A stretch of 64,000 bases of DNA from an uncultured Bacteroidales bacterium (GCA_944322585.1 CALUPB010000008.1:1-64000); one strand, 5' to 3'; shown: positions 35,109 to 43,868, counted from the stretch's first letter. Numbers and translations: made by a program. The notes: generated by a model not told the origin, from the letters alone.

Positions 35109-36521
35109 TCAGTTTCCGTTACGTATTTTCCCAAGTACTTTCCTCGCATTTTCCAGTATTTCCTCCTCTCCTTCCACTACCCTGTCCCTCATGACAAAGC
35201 GCCCGTTGCATATCACAGACGATATGCAGTCGCTGTGGGCGGAATATATGAAATTCGCCAGGAACGGGGCATCCGACAGGAAGAAGGAATTGTCGGTATC
35301 CACGATAAGGATATCCGCACAGGCCCCTTCCTTTATTTCGCCTGTCCCGATTCCGAGCGCCCGGGCACCGTTGGAAGTCGCCATTGCGAGCAGCTCGTCA
35401 AGAGGCATCGCCGACGGATCGCCGCGCCATGCCTTCTGGACAATCGCCGAGGTCTTCATCGCCTCGAGCATATCCATATTGTTGGACGAGGCGCATCCGT
35501 CAGTACCTATACATATGTTGGCCCCTGCTGCCTTCAGTTCGCTGTAACGGAACCTGTATCCGGAAGCGAGCTTCAGGTTGGAGTTGATGTTGTGCACGCA
35601 GTTTACATGCCTGCTGCCGAGAAGCTCCACATCCAGATCATCGAGCCACAGGGTATGTGCCGCTATCGCATTCGGGCCGAGCACTCCGAGACTGTCGAGA
35701 TACTGTACCGGAGTAAGTCCTGTCTCCTTCAGACAGTTCCGGAATTCCTGCTCCGTCTCGGAAAGATGGAAATGCAGTCTGAGCCCATGCTCGGCAGCGA
35801 ATCCGGCCACCCATACTATCATCTCCGGACTCACCGAATATACCGCATGGAAACCGGCGGCAAACCGATGCGGCCCCCAGGCAAGGGATTCTTCATACAT
35901 CCTCTGTATCTGTTCCTTCTCACGTTCCGCCTCCGCCTCGCTGCCCTTGTCCATGACTACGTACGAGACGACGGGACGAAGCCCCATCTCCACCGCAGCC
36001 CGGTACCCGGCAGGAGAGAACCAGTAATGGTCATTGAACGAGGTGGTGCCGGTCCTGAGCATTTCCACGCAGGCGACCTTCGTTCCCCAGTAGACATATT
36101 CCTCGTCGATCCTGGACTCGACGCCCCATATCCTGTCTATCCAGTCTCCGAACACCATATCCTCTCCGAGACCGCGCATAAGGGACATGGCTGCATGGGT
36201 ATGCATATTCACGAAACCCGGTACAGCCGCCTTCCCGGTACAGTCGATGATTTCGACAGTCCCTGAAGACATGCCTCCGGTACAGTCCACAGCGTCAACT
36301 GCCCCGGAAGACACACCGACCGCGCCATCCGGAACTGCGACAAAGTTACCATTCACGGCATATCCGTCAGGTGCGGCATCCTGCCCGCCCTGACCGGCCA
36401 TCATCTCCGCACTGCCCCACCGTCCGTCATGCCATACAATCTTCCCGATCCTGCCGTTATCTATAAATATGTCCGAAATTCTGCCGTCAAGCAGTATGTT
36501 TTTCAATAATATCGCACCCAT
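35109..36521 (-). CDS. amidohydrolase of the MTA/SAH deaminase type
   Basis: 470 residues from the ATG at 36521 (GAILLKNILLDG); the open frame reaches 36638 but lacks family resemblance there. Metal site HTH at 107-109 in GFVNMHTHAAMSLMRGLGEDM, then FHAVYSVSPEM, LHFHLSETEQE, AHTLWLDD and IGTDGCASSNNMDMLEAM, as in 5'-methylthioadenosine/S-adenosylhomocysteine deaminases. A loop between the N-terminal strands and the metal site (about residues 33-97) is expanded and low in complexity. It includes a 14-residue tandem duplication (SSGAVDAVDCTGGM then SSGTVEIIDCTGKA; DNA 36311-36270 and 36269-36228). It heads a tight operon with PNP, PfkB kinase and split LysO. Confidence 0.88.
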   Translation of the reverse strand: MGAILLKNILLDGRISDIFIDNGRIGKIVWHDGRWGSAEMMAGQGGQDAAPDGYAVNGNFVAVPDGAVGVSSGAVDAVDCTGGMSSGTVEIIDCTGKAAVPGFVNMHTHAAMSLMRGLGEDMVFGDWIDRIWGVESRIDEEYVYWGTKVACVEMLRTGTTSFNDHYWFSPAGYRAAVEMGLRPVVSYVVMDKGSEAEAEREKEQIQRMYEESLAWGPHRFAAGFHAVYSVSPEMIVWVAGFAAEHGLRLHFHLSETEQEFRNCLKETGLTPVQYLDSLGVLGPNAIAAHTLWLDDLDVELLGSRHVNCVHNINSNLKLASGYRFRYSELKAAGANICIGTDGCASSNNMDMLEAMKTSAIVQKAWRGDPSAMPLDELLAMATSNGARALGIGTGEIKEGACADILIVDTDNSFFLSDAPFLANFIYSAHSDCISSVICNGRFVMRDRVVEGEEEILENARKVLGKIRNGN

Positions 36522-36708
36522 AATCCCTATATTTATCCTACTCAACCCGCGCAAATCCATATTCGGTTCCGCGAGAATCAGGTTTATCCCATAAACCGGA
36601 ATCAGCTCTGTACCGCACCGCCGCCAATTCTCCCCCAAAAATATCTCATAAAATTCAAATTGGCAAAATTTCGGGATGCTTCCTCGTTTTTTCTTTTCCT
36701 TTTACCGT

Positions 36709-36716
36709 TAATTTTG
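36709..36716 (+). promoter_or_regulatory. -7 box of the 2-oxoacid oxidoreductase operon
   Basis: TAATTTTG matches TAnnTTTG, 37 nt before the ATG at 36753. Upstream is T-rich, but an exact TTTG -33 box at the usual spacing is not evident. Confidence 0.55.
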
Positions 36717-36752
36717 TATTTTTGACGTCGCATAACTAATTTTTAATGACAG

Positions 36753-36971
36753 ATGGCATTCAGAGGATCTATTGAAATAGATACGCCGCACTGCAAAGGA
36801 TGCGGTGTGTGCGTGGCAAACTGTCCCACCGGGAGCATACAGTTGTCCCGTATGGTGAACAGCAAGGGCTATAACTATGCCGAGATGGTCGGTGACGCGT
36901 GCATAGGCTGCAGTGCCTGTGCCCTTGTATGCCCGGATTCGGTAATCACAGTCTACAGGGTTAAAATATAG
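36753..36971 (+). CDS. 2-oxoacid:ferredoxin oxidoreductase delta subunit (2x[4Fe-4S])
   Basis: 72 residues, cytoplasmic. Two four-cysteine clusters, CKGCGVCVANCP (about 14-25) and CIGCSACALVCP (about 51-62), mark an 8Fe ferredoxin-type subunit that passes electrons from the TPP enzyme to ferredoxin. It is the first gene of a four-gene operon and is followed 5 nt later by the alpha subunit. Of VorD/KorD type; which 2-oxoacid is used cannot be fixed from this small subunit. Confidence 0.92.
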   Translation: MAFRGSIEIDTPHCKGCGVCVANCPTGSIQLSRMVNSKGYNYAEMVGDACIGCSACALVCPDSVITVYRVKI

Positions 36972-36976
36972 GATAT

Positions 36977-38059
36977 ATGGCAGAGAAAATTCTGATGAAA
37001 GGAAATGAAGCGATTGCCATATCGGCAATACGCAATGGAGTGGACGGCTATTTCGGATATCCTATCACTCCGCAGTCGGAGGTAATGGAGACTCTGATGA
37101 AAGAAAGGCCGTGGCTGACGACCGGAATGGTGGTTCTTCAGGCCGAAAGCGAGACGTCCTCCATCAATATGATATACGGTGGAGCCTGCTGCGGCAAGAA
37201 GGTGATGACATCTTCCAGCAGCCCGGGAGTAAGCCTGATGTGCGAAGGCATAAGCTACATGGCCGGGGCGGAACTGCCCTGCGTGGTAGTGGATGTCATG
37301 AGAGGCGGTCCGGGACTCGGCACGATCCAGCCGAGCCAGAGCGACTACAACATGATTGTCAAGGGAAGCGGACACGGGGATTTCCACAATATAGTGATAG
37401 CTCCGGCATCCGCCCAGGACATGTATGATTTCGTGGACTGGGGCTTCGAGCTTGCGTTCAGATACCGCAACCCGGTAGTCATTCTGGCCGACGGCATCAT
37501 AGGTCAGATGATGGAGAAGGTGGAAATGCATGAGCAGAAGCCGCGCAGGACCGCGGAGGAAATTCTCAGGGATGCACCGTGGGCCACTACCGGTAAGCCG
37601 GCCTCACGTCCGCGCAACATCATCACATCCCTCTCCCTCGACTCCGACATCCAGGAAGTGTTCAACCGGAAACTGGCGGTAAAATATGCGGAAATAGAAG
37701 CCAACGAGGTAAAATACACGGAATATCTCACCGACGACGCCGAATACCTGTTCGTAGCATTCGGATGTTCTTCGCGTATATGCGAGGCTGCCGTCGACGA
37801 ATTGAGGGAAGCAGGCATCAGGGCCGGAATGCTGCGTCCGGTAACCCTCTATCCGTACCCGTTCGCAAGGATAGAGGAACTTGCGGGGAAAATGAAAAGC
37901 ATAATGAGTGTGGAGCTGAACCTCGGGCAGATGGTGGACGACGTCCGCCTTGCCGTCAAGGGAACCTGCCCTGTGGGCTTCTACGGAAGACAGGGAGGAA
38001 ACATTTTCACGCCGGAAGAGATAACTGACGCCTTCAAGAAATTCAACAATCTGAAATAA
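36977..38059 (+). CDS. vorB: 2-oxoacid:ferredoxin oxidoreductase alpha subunit (VorB-type)
   Basis: 360 residues. Characteristic alpha-subunit motifs: GNEAIAISAIRNGVDGYFGYPITPQSEV near the start, VLQAESETSSINMIYGGACCGKKVMTSSSSPG read in parts across 55-90, VDVMRGGPGLGTIQPSQSD, and domain II FVAFGCSSRICEAAVDEL with ELNLGQMVDDVR. The size and four-gene layout match the 3-methyl-2-oxobutanoate (VorB) annotation used for Bacteroidales rather than the longer fused KorA. The complex decarboxylates a 2-oxoacid with CoA and reduces ferredoxin, reversibly. Confidence 0.9.
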   Translation: MAEKILMKGNEAIAISAIRNGVDGYFGYPITPQSEVMETLMKERPWLTTGMVVLQAESETSSINMIYGGACCGKKVMTSSSSPGVSLMCEGISYMAGAELPCVVVDVMRGGPGLGTIQPSQSDYNMIVKGSGHGDFHNIVIAPASAQDMYDFVDWGFELAFRYRNPVVILADGIIGQMMEKVEMHEQKPRRTAEEILRDAPWATTGKPASRPRNIITSLSLDSDIQEVFNRKLAVKYAEIEANEVKYTEYLTDDAEYLFVAFGCSSRICEAAVDELREAGIRAGMLRPVTLYPYPFARIEELAGKMKSIMSVELNLGQMVDDVRLAVKGTCPVGFYGRQGGNIFTPEEITDAFKKFNNLK

Positions 38060-38065
38060 GAGACT

Positions 38066-38848
38066 ATGGATACAGCAGAAATAATGAGACCGGAGAACAT
38101 AGTGTACAGGAAACCGGCGCTTATCACCGACAATGTCATGCACTATTGTCCCGGATGCTCCCACGGGGTCGTACACAAGCTGATAGCCGAAGTTATCGAC
38201 GAGATGGGGATACAGGACAGCACCATAGGGATTTCCCCGGTAGGCTGCTCCGTATTTGCATACAACTACATAGACATCGACTGGCAGGAAGCGGCCCACG
38301 GAAGGGCACCGGCGCTGGCTACGGCCACCAAGAGACTGTGTCCGGACAAGCATGTTTTCACCTACCAGGGAGACGGAGACCTTGCGTCCATAGGAACAGC
38401 CGAGATCATACATGCCTGCAGCCGCGGGGAGAACATCGTCGTCATCTTCATCAACAACGGCATCTACGGAATGACCGGCGGGCAGATGGCGCCGACTACG
38501 CTTATAGGCATGAAGACGTCCACGACCCCGTACGGAAGGGATCCAAAGATAAACGGCTTTCCGATGGTCATCGCGGACATGATATCCCATCTGGACGGCA
38601 CGGCATACATCACGAGACAGTCCGTCCACACGGCAGCAGCCGTACGCAAGGCAAAGAGTGCAATACGCAAGGCATTCGAATACAGCGAGAAGAACATCGG
38701 ACTGTCATTCGTGGAAATCGTCTCCACATGCAACTCGGGCTGGAAGATGAGTCCAGTGGATGCGAACAAGTGGATGGTGGAGAATATGTTCAAGAAGTAT
38801 CCTATAGGCGACATAAAGGATGTCCTGAAGGATGCTCCGGCACTATGA
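38066..38848 (+). CDS. 2-oxoacid:ferredoxin oxidoreductase beta subunit (TPP-binding)
   Basis: 260 residues. CPGCSHGVVHKLIAEVIDE (about 29-47) supplies part of the cofactor site. The TPP/Mg motif runs from GDGDLASIGTAEIIHAC to FINNGIYGMTGGQMAP (about 110-145). FVEIVSTCNSGWKM follows near 220. It is encoded 6 nt after the alpha subunit. It is the thiamine-diphosphate-binding subunit of the complex (VorA/KorB type). Confidence 0.92.
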   Translation: MDTAEIMRPENIVYRKPALITDNVMHYCPGCSHGVVHKLIAEVIDEMGIQDSTIGISPVGCSVFAYNYIDIDWQEAAHGRAPALATATKRLCPDKHVFTYQGDGDLASIGTAEIIHACSRGENIVVIFINNGIYGMTGGQMAPTTLIGMKTSTTPYGRDPKINGFPMVIADMISHLDGTAYITRQSVHTAAAVRKAKSAIRKAFEYSEKNIGLSFVEIVSTCNSGWKMSPVDANKWMVENMFKKYPIGDIKDVLKDAPAL

Positions 38849-38886
38849 CCGGCGGACCGGATAAAAACCAGATAAAAAAGCAAGAA

Positions 38887-39438
38887 ATGAAAGAAGAGAT
38901 AATAATAGCCGGTTTCGGCGGACAGGGAGTCCTCTCCCTCGGAAAAGTACTGGCATACTCCGCCATCATGCAGGATATGGAGGTCACATGGATGCCTTCA
39001 TACGGTCCGGAAATGAGAGGCGGCACGGCCAATGTCTGTGTAATATTGAGCGACAAGAAGATAGGTTCCCCTATCGTCACGAAGTACGACACTGCCATAA
39101 TCCTGAACCAGCAGTCGATGGACAAGTTCGAGAAGACAGTCAAGCCCGGCGGACTGCTCCTTTACGATCCGAGCGGCATCACCAGACATCCTGAAAGGAA
39201 AGATGTAACGGTAGCACAGATCAACGCTATAGACATCGCGGCAAATGTAGGCAATTCCAAGGTGTACAATATGGCCGTGCTCGGTGCATTCCTGAAGCTG
39301 AGGCCGGTAGTGGAGATGGAAAATGTCAGGAAAGGGCTCGCGAAATGCATCCCTGCCAGATACAGCGATCTTATCGCCCTGAACGAAAAGGCGATTGAAG
39401 AAGGCACTGATTCTGTTTTGGTAATTGATGAAAAATGA
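38887..39438 (+). CDS. 2-oxoacid:ferredoxin oxidoreductase gamma subunit
   Basis: 183 residues from the ATG at 38887. The same frame is open back to 38146, but only as a shadow of the beta subunit gene. The N-terminus IIIAGFGGQGVLSLGKVLAYSAI is the hallmark of gamma subunits, followed by WMPSYGPEMRGGTANVCVI and a C-terminal NMAVLGAFLKLRPVV. It completes the delta-alpha-beta-gamma set (VorC/KorC type). No ferredoxin gene is in the window. Confidence 0.92.
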   Translation: MKEEIIIAGFGGQGVLSLGKVLAYSAIMQDMEVTWMPSYGPEMRGGTANVCVILSDKKIGSPIVTKYDTAIILNQQSMDKFEKTVKPGGLLLYDPSGITRHPERKDVTVAQINAIDIAANVGNSKVYNMAVLGAFLKLRPVVEMENVRKGLAKCIPARYSDLIALNEKAIEEGTDSVLVIDEK

Positions 39439-39472
39439 TTACCTTTGCAAGGTAGTCGAAATATGACCTGTT

Positions 39473-39748
39473 ATGCTTGAAAACATTAAGGCAAGTATAG
39501 AAAGACTGATAGCCGCCTATGAAAGGCTGAAGGTTGAGAATGATGCCTTAAGGGAAAACATCGGGCAGATCAGGCTTCAGAATGAAGACTACAGGAAGCA
39601 GATTACAGAGTTAGAAAAACAAATCGATAACCTCAAGCTATCCGGAGCCATCCTGGGAGGGGATCCGGCAAGGAGCGGGAAAGGAAAGGAAAGCATTGAC
39701 AGGCTGATACGGGAGATAGACAGGTGCATATCACTTATGGAGGGCTGA
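39473..39748 (+). CDS. small coiled-coil protein, ZapB-like, paired with ZapA
   Basis: 91 residues. Heptad-rich from about residue 5 to 55 (IERLIAAYERLKVENDALRENI, ELEKQIDNLK), then a Gly/Lys-rich linker and a short helix (IDRLIREIDRCISLME). Its stop overlaps the zapA start as TGATG. Its position and coiled-coil character suggest a ZapB-like partner of ZapA in cell division, by analogy only. Confidence 0.75.
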   Translation: MLENIKASIERLIAAYERLKVENDALRENIGQIRLQNEDYRKQITELEKQIDNLKLSGAILGGDPARSGKGKESIDRLIREIDRCISLMEG

Positions 39749-40032
39749 TGATGGATCAGAGAATTAGCATCCGCATTGCGGAACGTGAATATGACCTCAA
39801 ATCGAATTCCCCCGAGGAAGAGGAAAGGATCAGGAAATCAGCCATGCAGCTGAACAGGATGATCGACTCCTACCAGAGAAGATACGCAGGACGGGACATG
39901 ATCGACATACTGTCTTTCGTAGCACTCAACCAGGGGATGAGCAATGTAATGCTGATGCAGAGGATAGAAAACATCGAGCATGAGTGCAATGAGCTCCAGG
40001 CCGGGATTGAAGGTTATCTTGACAATATTTGA
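39748..40032 (+). CDS. zapA: cell division protein ZapA
   Basis: 94 residues from the ATG at 39748, which overlaps the previous stop; a second ATG follows at 39751. ISIRIAEREYDLKSNSPEEEERIRKSA is the ZapA N-terminal beta-strand/helix pattern. A C-terminal coiled coil includes DILSFVALNQGMSNVMLMQRIE. ZapA binds FtsZ and stabilises the division ring. The -33 box of the downstream RNA promoter overlaps its stop codon. Confidence 0.88.
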   Translation: MMDQRISIRIAEREYDLKSNSPEEEERIRKSAMQLNRMIDSYQRRYAGRDMIDILSFVALNQGMSNVMLMQRIENIEHECNELQAGIEGYLDNI

Positions 40033-40058
40033 CAGTGAGCCGTTAGTTACTTACTTTG
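40028..40058 (+). promoter_or_regulatory. strong promoter for the RNA between zapA and rny
   Basis: TTTG at 40028-40031 (overlapping the zapA stop) and TTACTTTG at 40051-40058, one base from TAnnTTTG, are 19 nt apart. This matches the Bacteroidota sigma-factor consensus spacing and is the best -33/-7 pair in the window. Transcription should start around 40064-40066. Confidence 0.7.
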
Positions 40059-40064
40059 CTGAAA

Positions 40065-40268
40065 TCAACACCAATTAAGTAACCGAGTTACTCGAAGAGG
40101 AAAGACGGGCCTATGTTACCCTTACGGGGATTCCGCACAACGGGACGGAGGATGTCTGAACTTGTCATTCGGAGCTCAAATCTTATCATATAAGATTTTC
40201 TGTCAATCAGACTAACGGCTTTTATTCTAACGACCGGTCGGCTTCCACAGCCGGCCGGCCGTTTGTTT
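40065..40268 (+). ncRNA. probable 6S-like small RNA (zapA-rny intergenic)
   Basis: About 200 noncoding bases with a strong promoter at their head and a terminator at their end. Internal pairings include AAATCTTAT/ATAAGATTT with a 3-nt loop (about 40178-40198), GTCTGA/TCAGAC closing a larger domain, and a GC-rich ACGGG/CCC segment near 40105-40150. 6S RNA lies beside zapA in many bacteria, and Bacteroidota 6S-type RNAs are about this size. The identification rests on position, size and structure; I could not confirm the 6S central bubble by eye. Confidence 0.5.
40234..40268 (+). terminator. terminator of the zapA-rny intergenic RNA
   Basis: The arms 40234-40243 and 40249-40258 form a 10-bp GC-rich stem (one G-U pair) around TCCAC, followed by CCGTTTGTTTTC. 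Confidence 0.65.
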
Positions 40269-40322
40269 TCCGGACACCTTGGGACGGATTGAGAAAGAAT
40301 ATTGATTAACATTATATTAACT

Positions 40323-41864
40323 ATGACTATATTATACTATATTCTGGCAGCGGTAATCGGGGCTGCAATAGCCCTGACTGCCTACATAGTGGTCCGCAGG
40401 ATAATGCTGAAAGGACAGAAAGACGAAATTATAGAAAAGGCCCGGCTCGAGGCGGAGAACATCAGACAGGAGAAGATTTTCCAGGCGAAGGAGAAGTTCC
40501 TGCAGCTGAAAAGCGAACACGAGCAGTACATCAACGAGAAAAACGCCCAGATCCACGAGATAGAGAACAGGCTGAGACAGAAGGAAAACAGCCTGAACCA
40601 GCAGAACGCCGAACTCGGACGCAAGCAGAGGGAAGCGGATGCAATACGGGACAATCTCAGAAATCAGGTGGAACTCGTCACTAAAAAGGCGGAAGAATAC
40701 GAAAAACTGCACGCCCAGGCTATCGAGCAGATCGAGAACATCGCCGGAATGAGCGCGGCAGAGGCCAAGAACCAGTTGATGGACAGCATGAAGGCCGAAG
40801 CAAGATCCCAGGCCCAGTCATACATCAACGATGTCATGGACGAGGCCCGGCTTACTGCAGGCAAGGAAGCGAAAAGGATAGTCATCAACACTATCCAGAG
40901 AACCGCGTCAGAGACGGCAATCGAGAACGCAGTCACAGTGTTCAACATCGAAAGTGACGAGATCAAGGGTCGCATCATCGGCCGCGAAGGACGCAACATA
41001 AGGGCACTTGAGGCAGCGACAGGAGTGGAAATCGTAGTGGATGACACACCGGAAGCAATTCTGCTGTCCGCTTTCGATCCCGTAAGGCGTGAGGTGGCCA
41101 GACTTGCACTGCACCAGCTCGTAGTCGACGGACGAATCCATCCTGCACGTATCGAAGAGGTAGTCGCCAAGGTACAGAAACAGCTCGAAGACGAGATCAT
41201 GGAAACCGGCAAAAGGACCTGCATCGACCTCGGCATACACGGGATGCACATCGAGCTTGTAAAACTCATCGGACGCATGAAGTACCGCTCTTCCTACGGA
41301 CAGAACCTGCTCCAGCACTCCCGCGAAGTCGCCAACATATGCGCCACAATGGCTTCAGAACTCGGTCTTAACCCTAAGATAGCCAAGAGGGCCGGACTGC
41401 TCCATGACATCGGCAAGGTTTCAGACGAGGATCCGGAACTCCCTCATGCAGTTCTGGGTATGAAACTGGCAGAGAAATACAAGGAGAAACCGGAGGTATG
41501 CAATGCCATCGGGGCACACCATGAGGAGATAGAGATGACATCAATCATCTCCCCTCTCGTAATGGTAGGAGACGCCATCTCCGGAGCAAGACCGGGAGCA
41601 AGGAGAGAAGTCATAGAGTCCTATATCAAGAGACTTCAGGACATGGAAAACATAGCCAAGTCATATCAGGGCGTGACCAAGACATACGCAATCCAGGCAG
41701 GAAGGGAGCTCAGGGTGATTGTCGGAGCCGACCAGGTAAGCGACAAGGATGCCGAGGCACTGTCAGGAGACATAGCCAAGAAAATCCAGGAGGAGATGGT
41801 ATATCCGGGCCAGGTCAAGATCACTGTAATCAGGGAAACCAGGTCGGTGGCCTACGCCAAATAA
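40323..41864 (+). CDS. rny: ribonuclease Y
   Basis: 513 residues from the ATG at 40323; an in-frame TTG at 40302 is the alternative. N-terminal membrane anchor ([22 protein letters not shown]), long coiled coil (about 30-190, rich in Lys/Glu/Gln), KH domain with [21 protein letters not shown] (about 215-235), and HD domain with [18 protein letters not shown] and GLLHDIGKV (about 328-372) plus GAHHEEIE. A membrane-bound endoribonuclease that starts mRNA decay. Full length and conserved. Confidence 0.95.
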   Translation: MTILYYILAAVIGAAIALTAYIVVRRIMLKGQKDEIIEKARLEAENIRQEKIFQAKEKFLQLKSEHEQYINEKNAQIHEIENRLRQKENSLNQQNAELGRKQREADAIRDNLRNQVELVTKKAEEYEKLHAQAIEQIENIAGMSAAEAKNQLMDSMKAEARSQAQSYINDVMDEARLTAGKEAKRIVINTIQRTASETAIENAVTVFNIESDEIKGRIIGREGRNIRALEAATGVEIVVDDTPEAILLSAFDPVRREVARLALHQLVVDGRIHPARIEEVVAKVQKQLEDEIMETGKRTCIDLGIHGMHIELVKLIGRMKYRSSYGQNLLQHSREVANICATMASELGLNPKIAKRAGLLHDIGKVSDEDPELPHAVLGMKLAEKYKEKPEVCNAIGAHHEEIEMTSIISPLVMVGDAISGARPGARREVIESYIKRLQDMENIAKSYQGVTKTYAIQAGRELRVIVGADQVSDKDAEALSGDIAKKIQEEMVYPGQVKITVIRETRSVAYAK

Positions 41865-41888
41865 CGTAAATCCAATGAAGGCACGTCG

Positions 41889-41902
41889 GACTGACGTCAG
41901 TC
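41889..41902. promoter_or_regulatory. perfect 14-bp palindrome between rny and dsbD
   Basis: GACTGACGTCAGTC is exactly self-complementary and has no spacer, so it is more like a dimer-binding site than a terminator. It lies 22 nt before the dsbD start codon, where it could act on dsbD. No regulator is suggested by the sequence. Confidence 0.45.
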
Positions 41903-41924
41903 GATACTAACATCAAAAAGAAAG

Positions 41925-43868
41925 ATGAAACGCTTGCTGGCTTTCACAGGAGCCCTGCTGCTATGCGCAGCGGGGTTTTCGCAGAATACCACCGTACAGT
42001 GGGAAACGGATGTGGAACATAAGAACGATTCCGTCTGTACAATAATTTTTACCGGCACGATAGCCGACGGATACCACACTTACGGTACAGTCACCTCCAC
42101 CGGTTATCCGGCCAACATACAGTTCTCTCCGGAAGACACCGGCTATGAATTGGCCGGACCGGTGTACGATCTCGGCACGAAGACCGAATATAAGGGTGAC
42201 AAGGTATATTTCAATGAAATCCGGCTTGCCCAGGACATAATCCTGTCAGGAGATGAAGCTGCCGTGTCAGGGGAACTCAACTGGCAGAGCTGCGAGGAGA
42301 ATTTCTGCGCAATGCCCGAATACTGGGAATTCAGCATCGATGTCAGGTCTGCCGTACCTTCCGGCCAGACTGTCATAAAGGATAGTGACACAGACCGAGG
42401 CTTCAACTGGGCTCTCATAATCGAGGCAATCCTCTGGGGATTTGCCGCCCTTCTCACCCCGTGCGTCTTCCCTATGGTGCCGATGACGGTATCGTTTTTC
42501 ATGAAAGGGGCCACATCACCTGCCGCGGGACGTTTCCGGGCTTCCATGTACGGTCTGTTCATAGTTCTCCTCTACACGGTTCCCATTTCCCTGATAATCA
42601 TGATAACCAGGATTATCGGAGGGGAGACGGTCACGGCAGACATCTTCAACTGGCTTGCCACGCACTGGCTGCCTAACATCGTATTCTTCATCGTCTTCAT
42701 GGTGTTTGCCGCGTCGTTCTTCGGAGCATTCGAGATCGTGCTGCCGTCGGGACTTGTCAACCGCAGCGACAAGGGCGCAGACAGGGGCGGACTGCTCGGG
42801 ACATTCTTCATGGCACTCACGTTGGTACTGGTATCATTCTCCTGCACGGGCCCTATTGTCGGGTCGGTCCTTATAAAGGCCACACAGGGAGAGTTCTGGG
42901 AGCCGATGATGGCAATGCTTGCATTTTCGCTCGCATTCGCGCTTCCTTTCACACTGCTTGCCTTCTTCCCTTCCCTTCTGAAAAACCTTCCGAAAAGCGG
43001 GGGCTGGCTCAATTCCGTCAAGGTAGTGCTCGGATTCGTCGAAGTCGCCCTCGGATTCAAGTTCCTCAGCGTGGCGGACCAGACATATCACTGGGGACTG
43101 CTCGACAGGGAGGTCTATCTTGCAATATGGATTACAGTGTTCACCCTCCTCGGCTTCTATCTGCTCGGCAAGATCCGTTTCGCACATGACGACAAGGTGG
43201 AGCATATATCCGTCAAGAGACTGGCTTTGGCAACAGCGGTATTCTCATTCGTGGTATACATGATACCGGGAATGTTCGGAGCCCCGTTGAAAGCACTTTC
43301 CGGGTACCTTCCTCCGATTACTACACAGGATTTTGTGCTCGGGCAGGACAGACCGGGAACCGATGCGTCATCAGGCATGACTTCCGCCGGACATGAACCG
43401 GTTTCAGTAAGCCAGGTGAAATACGATCTTCACCTTCCACTCGGGCTTCAGGGCTATTTCACTCTCGAAGAAGGACTTGCAGCAGCGCGTGAAGCCGGCA
43501 AACCTGTATTCGTGGACATCACAGGACACGGCTGCGTGAACTGCCGGGAAATGGAATCCAGAGTATGGAGCGATCCGGCGGTTCTCGACATTCTCAGGAA
43601 CGACTATATCATAGTCGCCCTGTACACGGATGACAAGCAGCGTCTCGCCGAAGAAGACTGGGTGACTACGGCATCCGGAGACGTTCTGAAGACCCTCGGA
43701 AGGGCCAATTCATACATTGTCCGTACAGAATTCGGAGTCAATGCCCAGCCGAACTATGTCCTGCTCTCTCCTGAAGGGGAACAGCTTGCGCCGGTACGGG
43801 GCTACGACCTGGACATCCAGGGCTTCATCGATTTTCTGAATTCCGGTCTCATGGCCTACCGGGAATGA
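41925..43868 (+). CDS. dsbD: thiol:disulfide interchange protein DsbD
   Basis: 647 residues. Signal peptide (ends AAGFSQ, about 20), an N-terminal periplasmic domain (to about 155) with the cysteine pair in LNWQSCEENFCAMP, then the membrane domain beginning ILWGFAALLTPCVFPMVPMTVSFF, with the paired cysteine in LVLVSFSCTGPIVGS. A C-terminal thioredoxin domain has CVNC at 537-540. It carries reducing equivalents from cytoplasmic thioredoxin to the periplasm, among other things keeping cytochrome c CXXCH cysteines reduced for heme ligation. It therefore complements the CcsA/ResB pair elsewhere in the window. Its last 13 nt overlap the convergent gene. Confidence 0.92.
   Translation: MKRLLAFTGALLLCAAGFSQNTTVQWETDVEHKNDSVCTIIFTGTIADGYHTYGTVTSTGYPANIQFSPEDTGYELAGPVYDLGTKTEYKGDKVYFNEIRLAQDIILSGDEAAVSGELNWQSCEENFCAMPEYWEFSIDVRSAVPSGQTVIKDSDTDRGFNWALIIEAILWGFAALLTPCVFPMVPMTVSFFMKGATSPAAGRFRASMYGLFIVLLYTVPISLIIMITRIIGGETVTADIFNWLATHWLPNIVFFIVFMVFAASFFGAFEIVLPSGLVNRSDKGADRGGLLGTFFMALTLVLVSFSCTGPIVGSVLIKATQGEFWEPMMAMLAFSLAFALPFTLLAFFPSLLKNLPKSGGWLNSVKVVLGFVEVALGFKFLSVADQTYHWGLLDREVYLAIWITVFTLLGFYLLGKIRFAHDDKVEHISVKRLALATAVFSFVVYMIPGMFGAPLKALSGYLPPITTQDFVLGQDRPGTDASSGMTSAGHEPVSVSQVKYDLHLPLGLQGYFTLEEGLAAAREAGKPVFVDITGHGCVNCREMESRVWSDPAVLDILRNDYIIVALYTDDKQRLAEEDWVTTASGDVLKTLGRANSYIVRTEFGVNAQPNYVLLSPEGEQLAPVRGYDLDIQGFIDFLNSGLMAYRE

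Noticed and set aside
34698..36266. 522-residue plus-strand ORF opposite the PNP and amidohydrolase genes
   Set aside because: It spans two well-supported minus-strand enzymes and shows no protein family character.
38146..38886. N-terminal extension of the gamma subunit frame
   Set aside because: It overlaps the beta subunit gene, and the family N-terminus begins at 38887.
39473..39748. Spurious short ORF
   Set aside because: Kept as a gene: strong heptad pattern, TGATG coupling to zapA and matching strand support a real protein.
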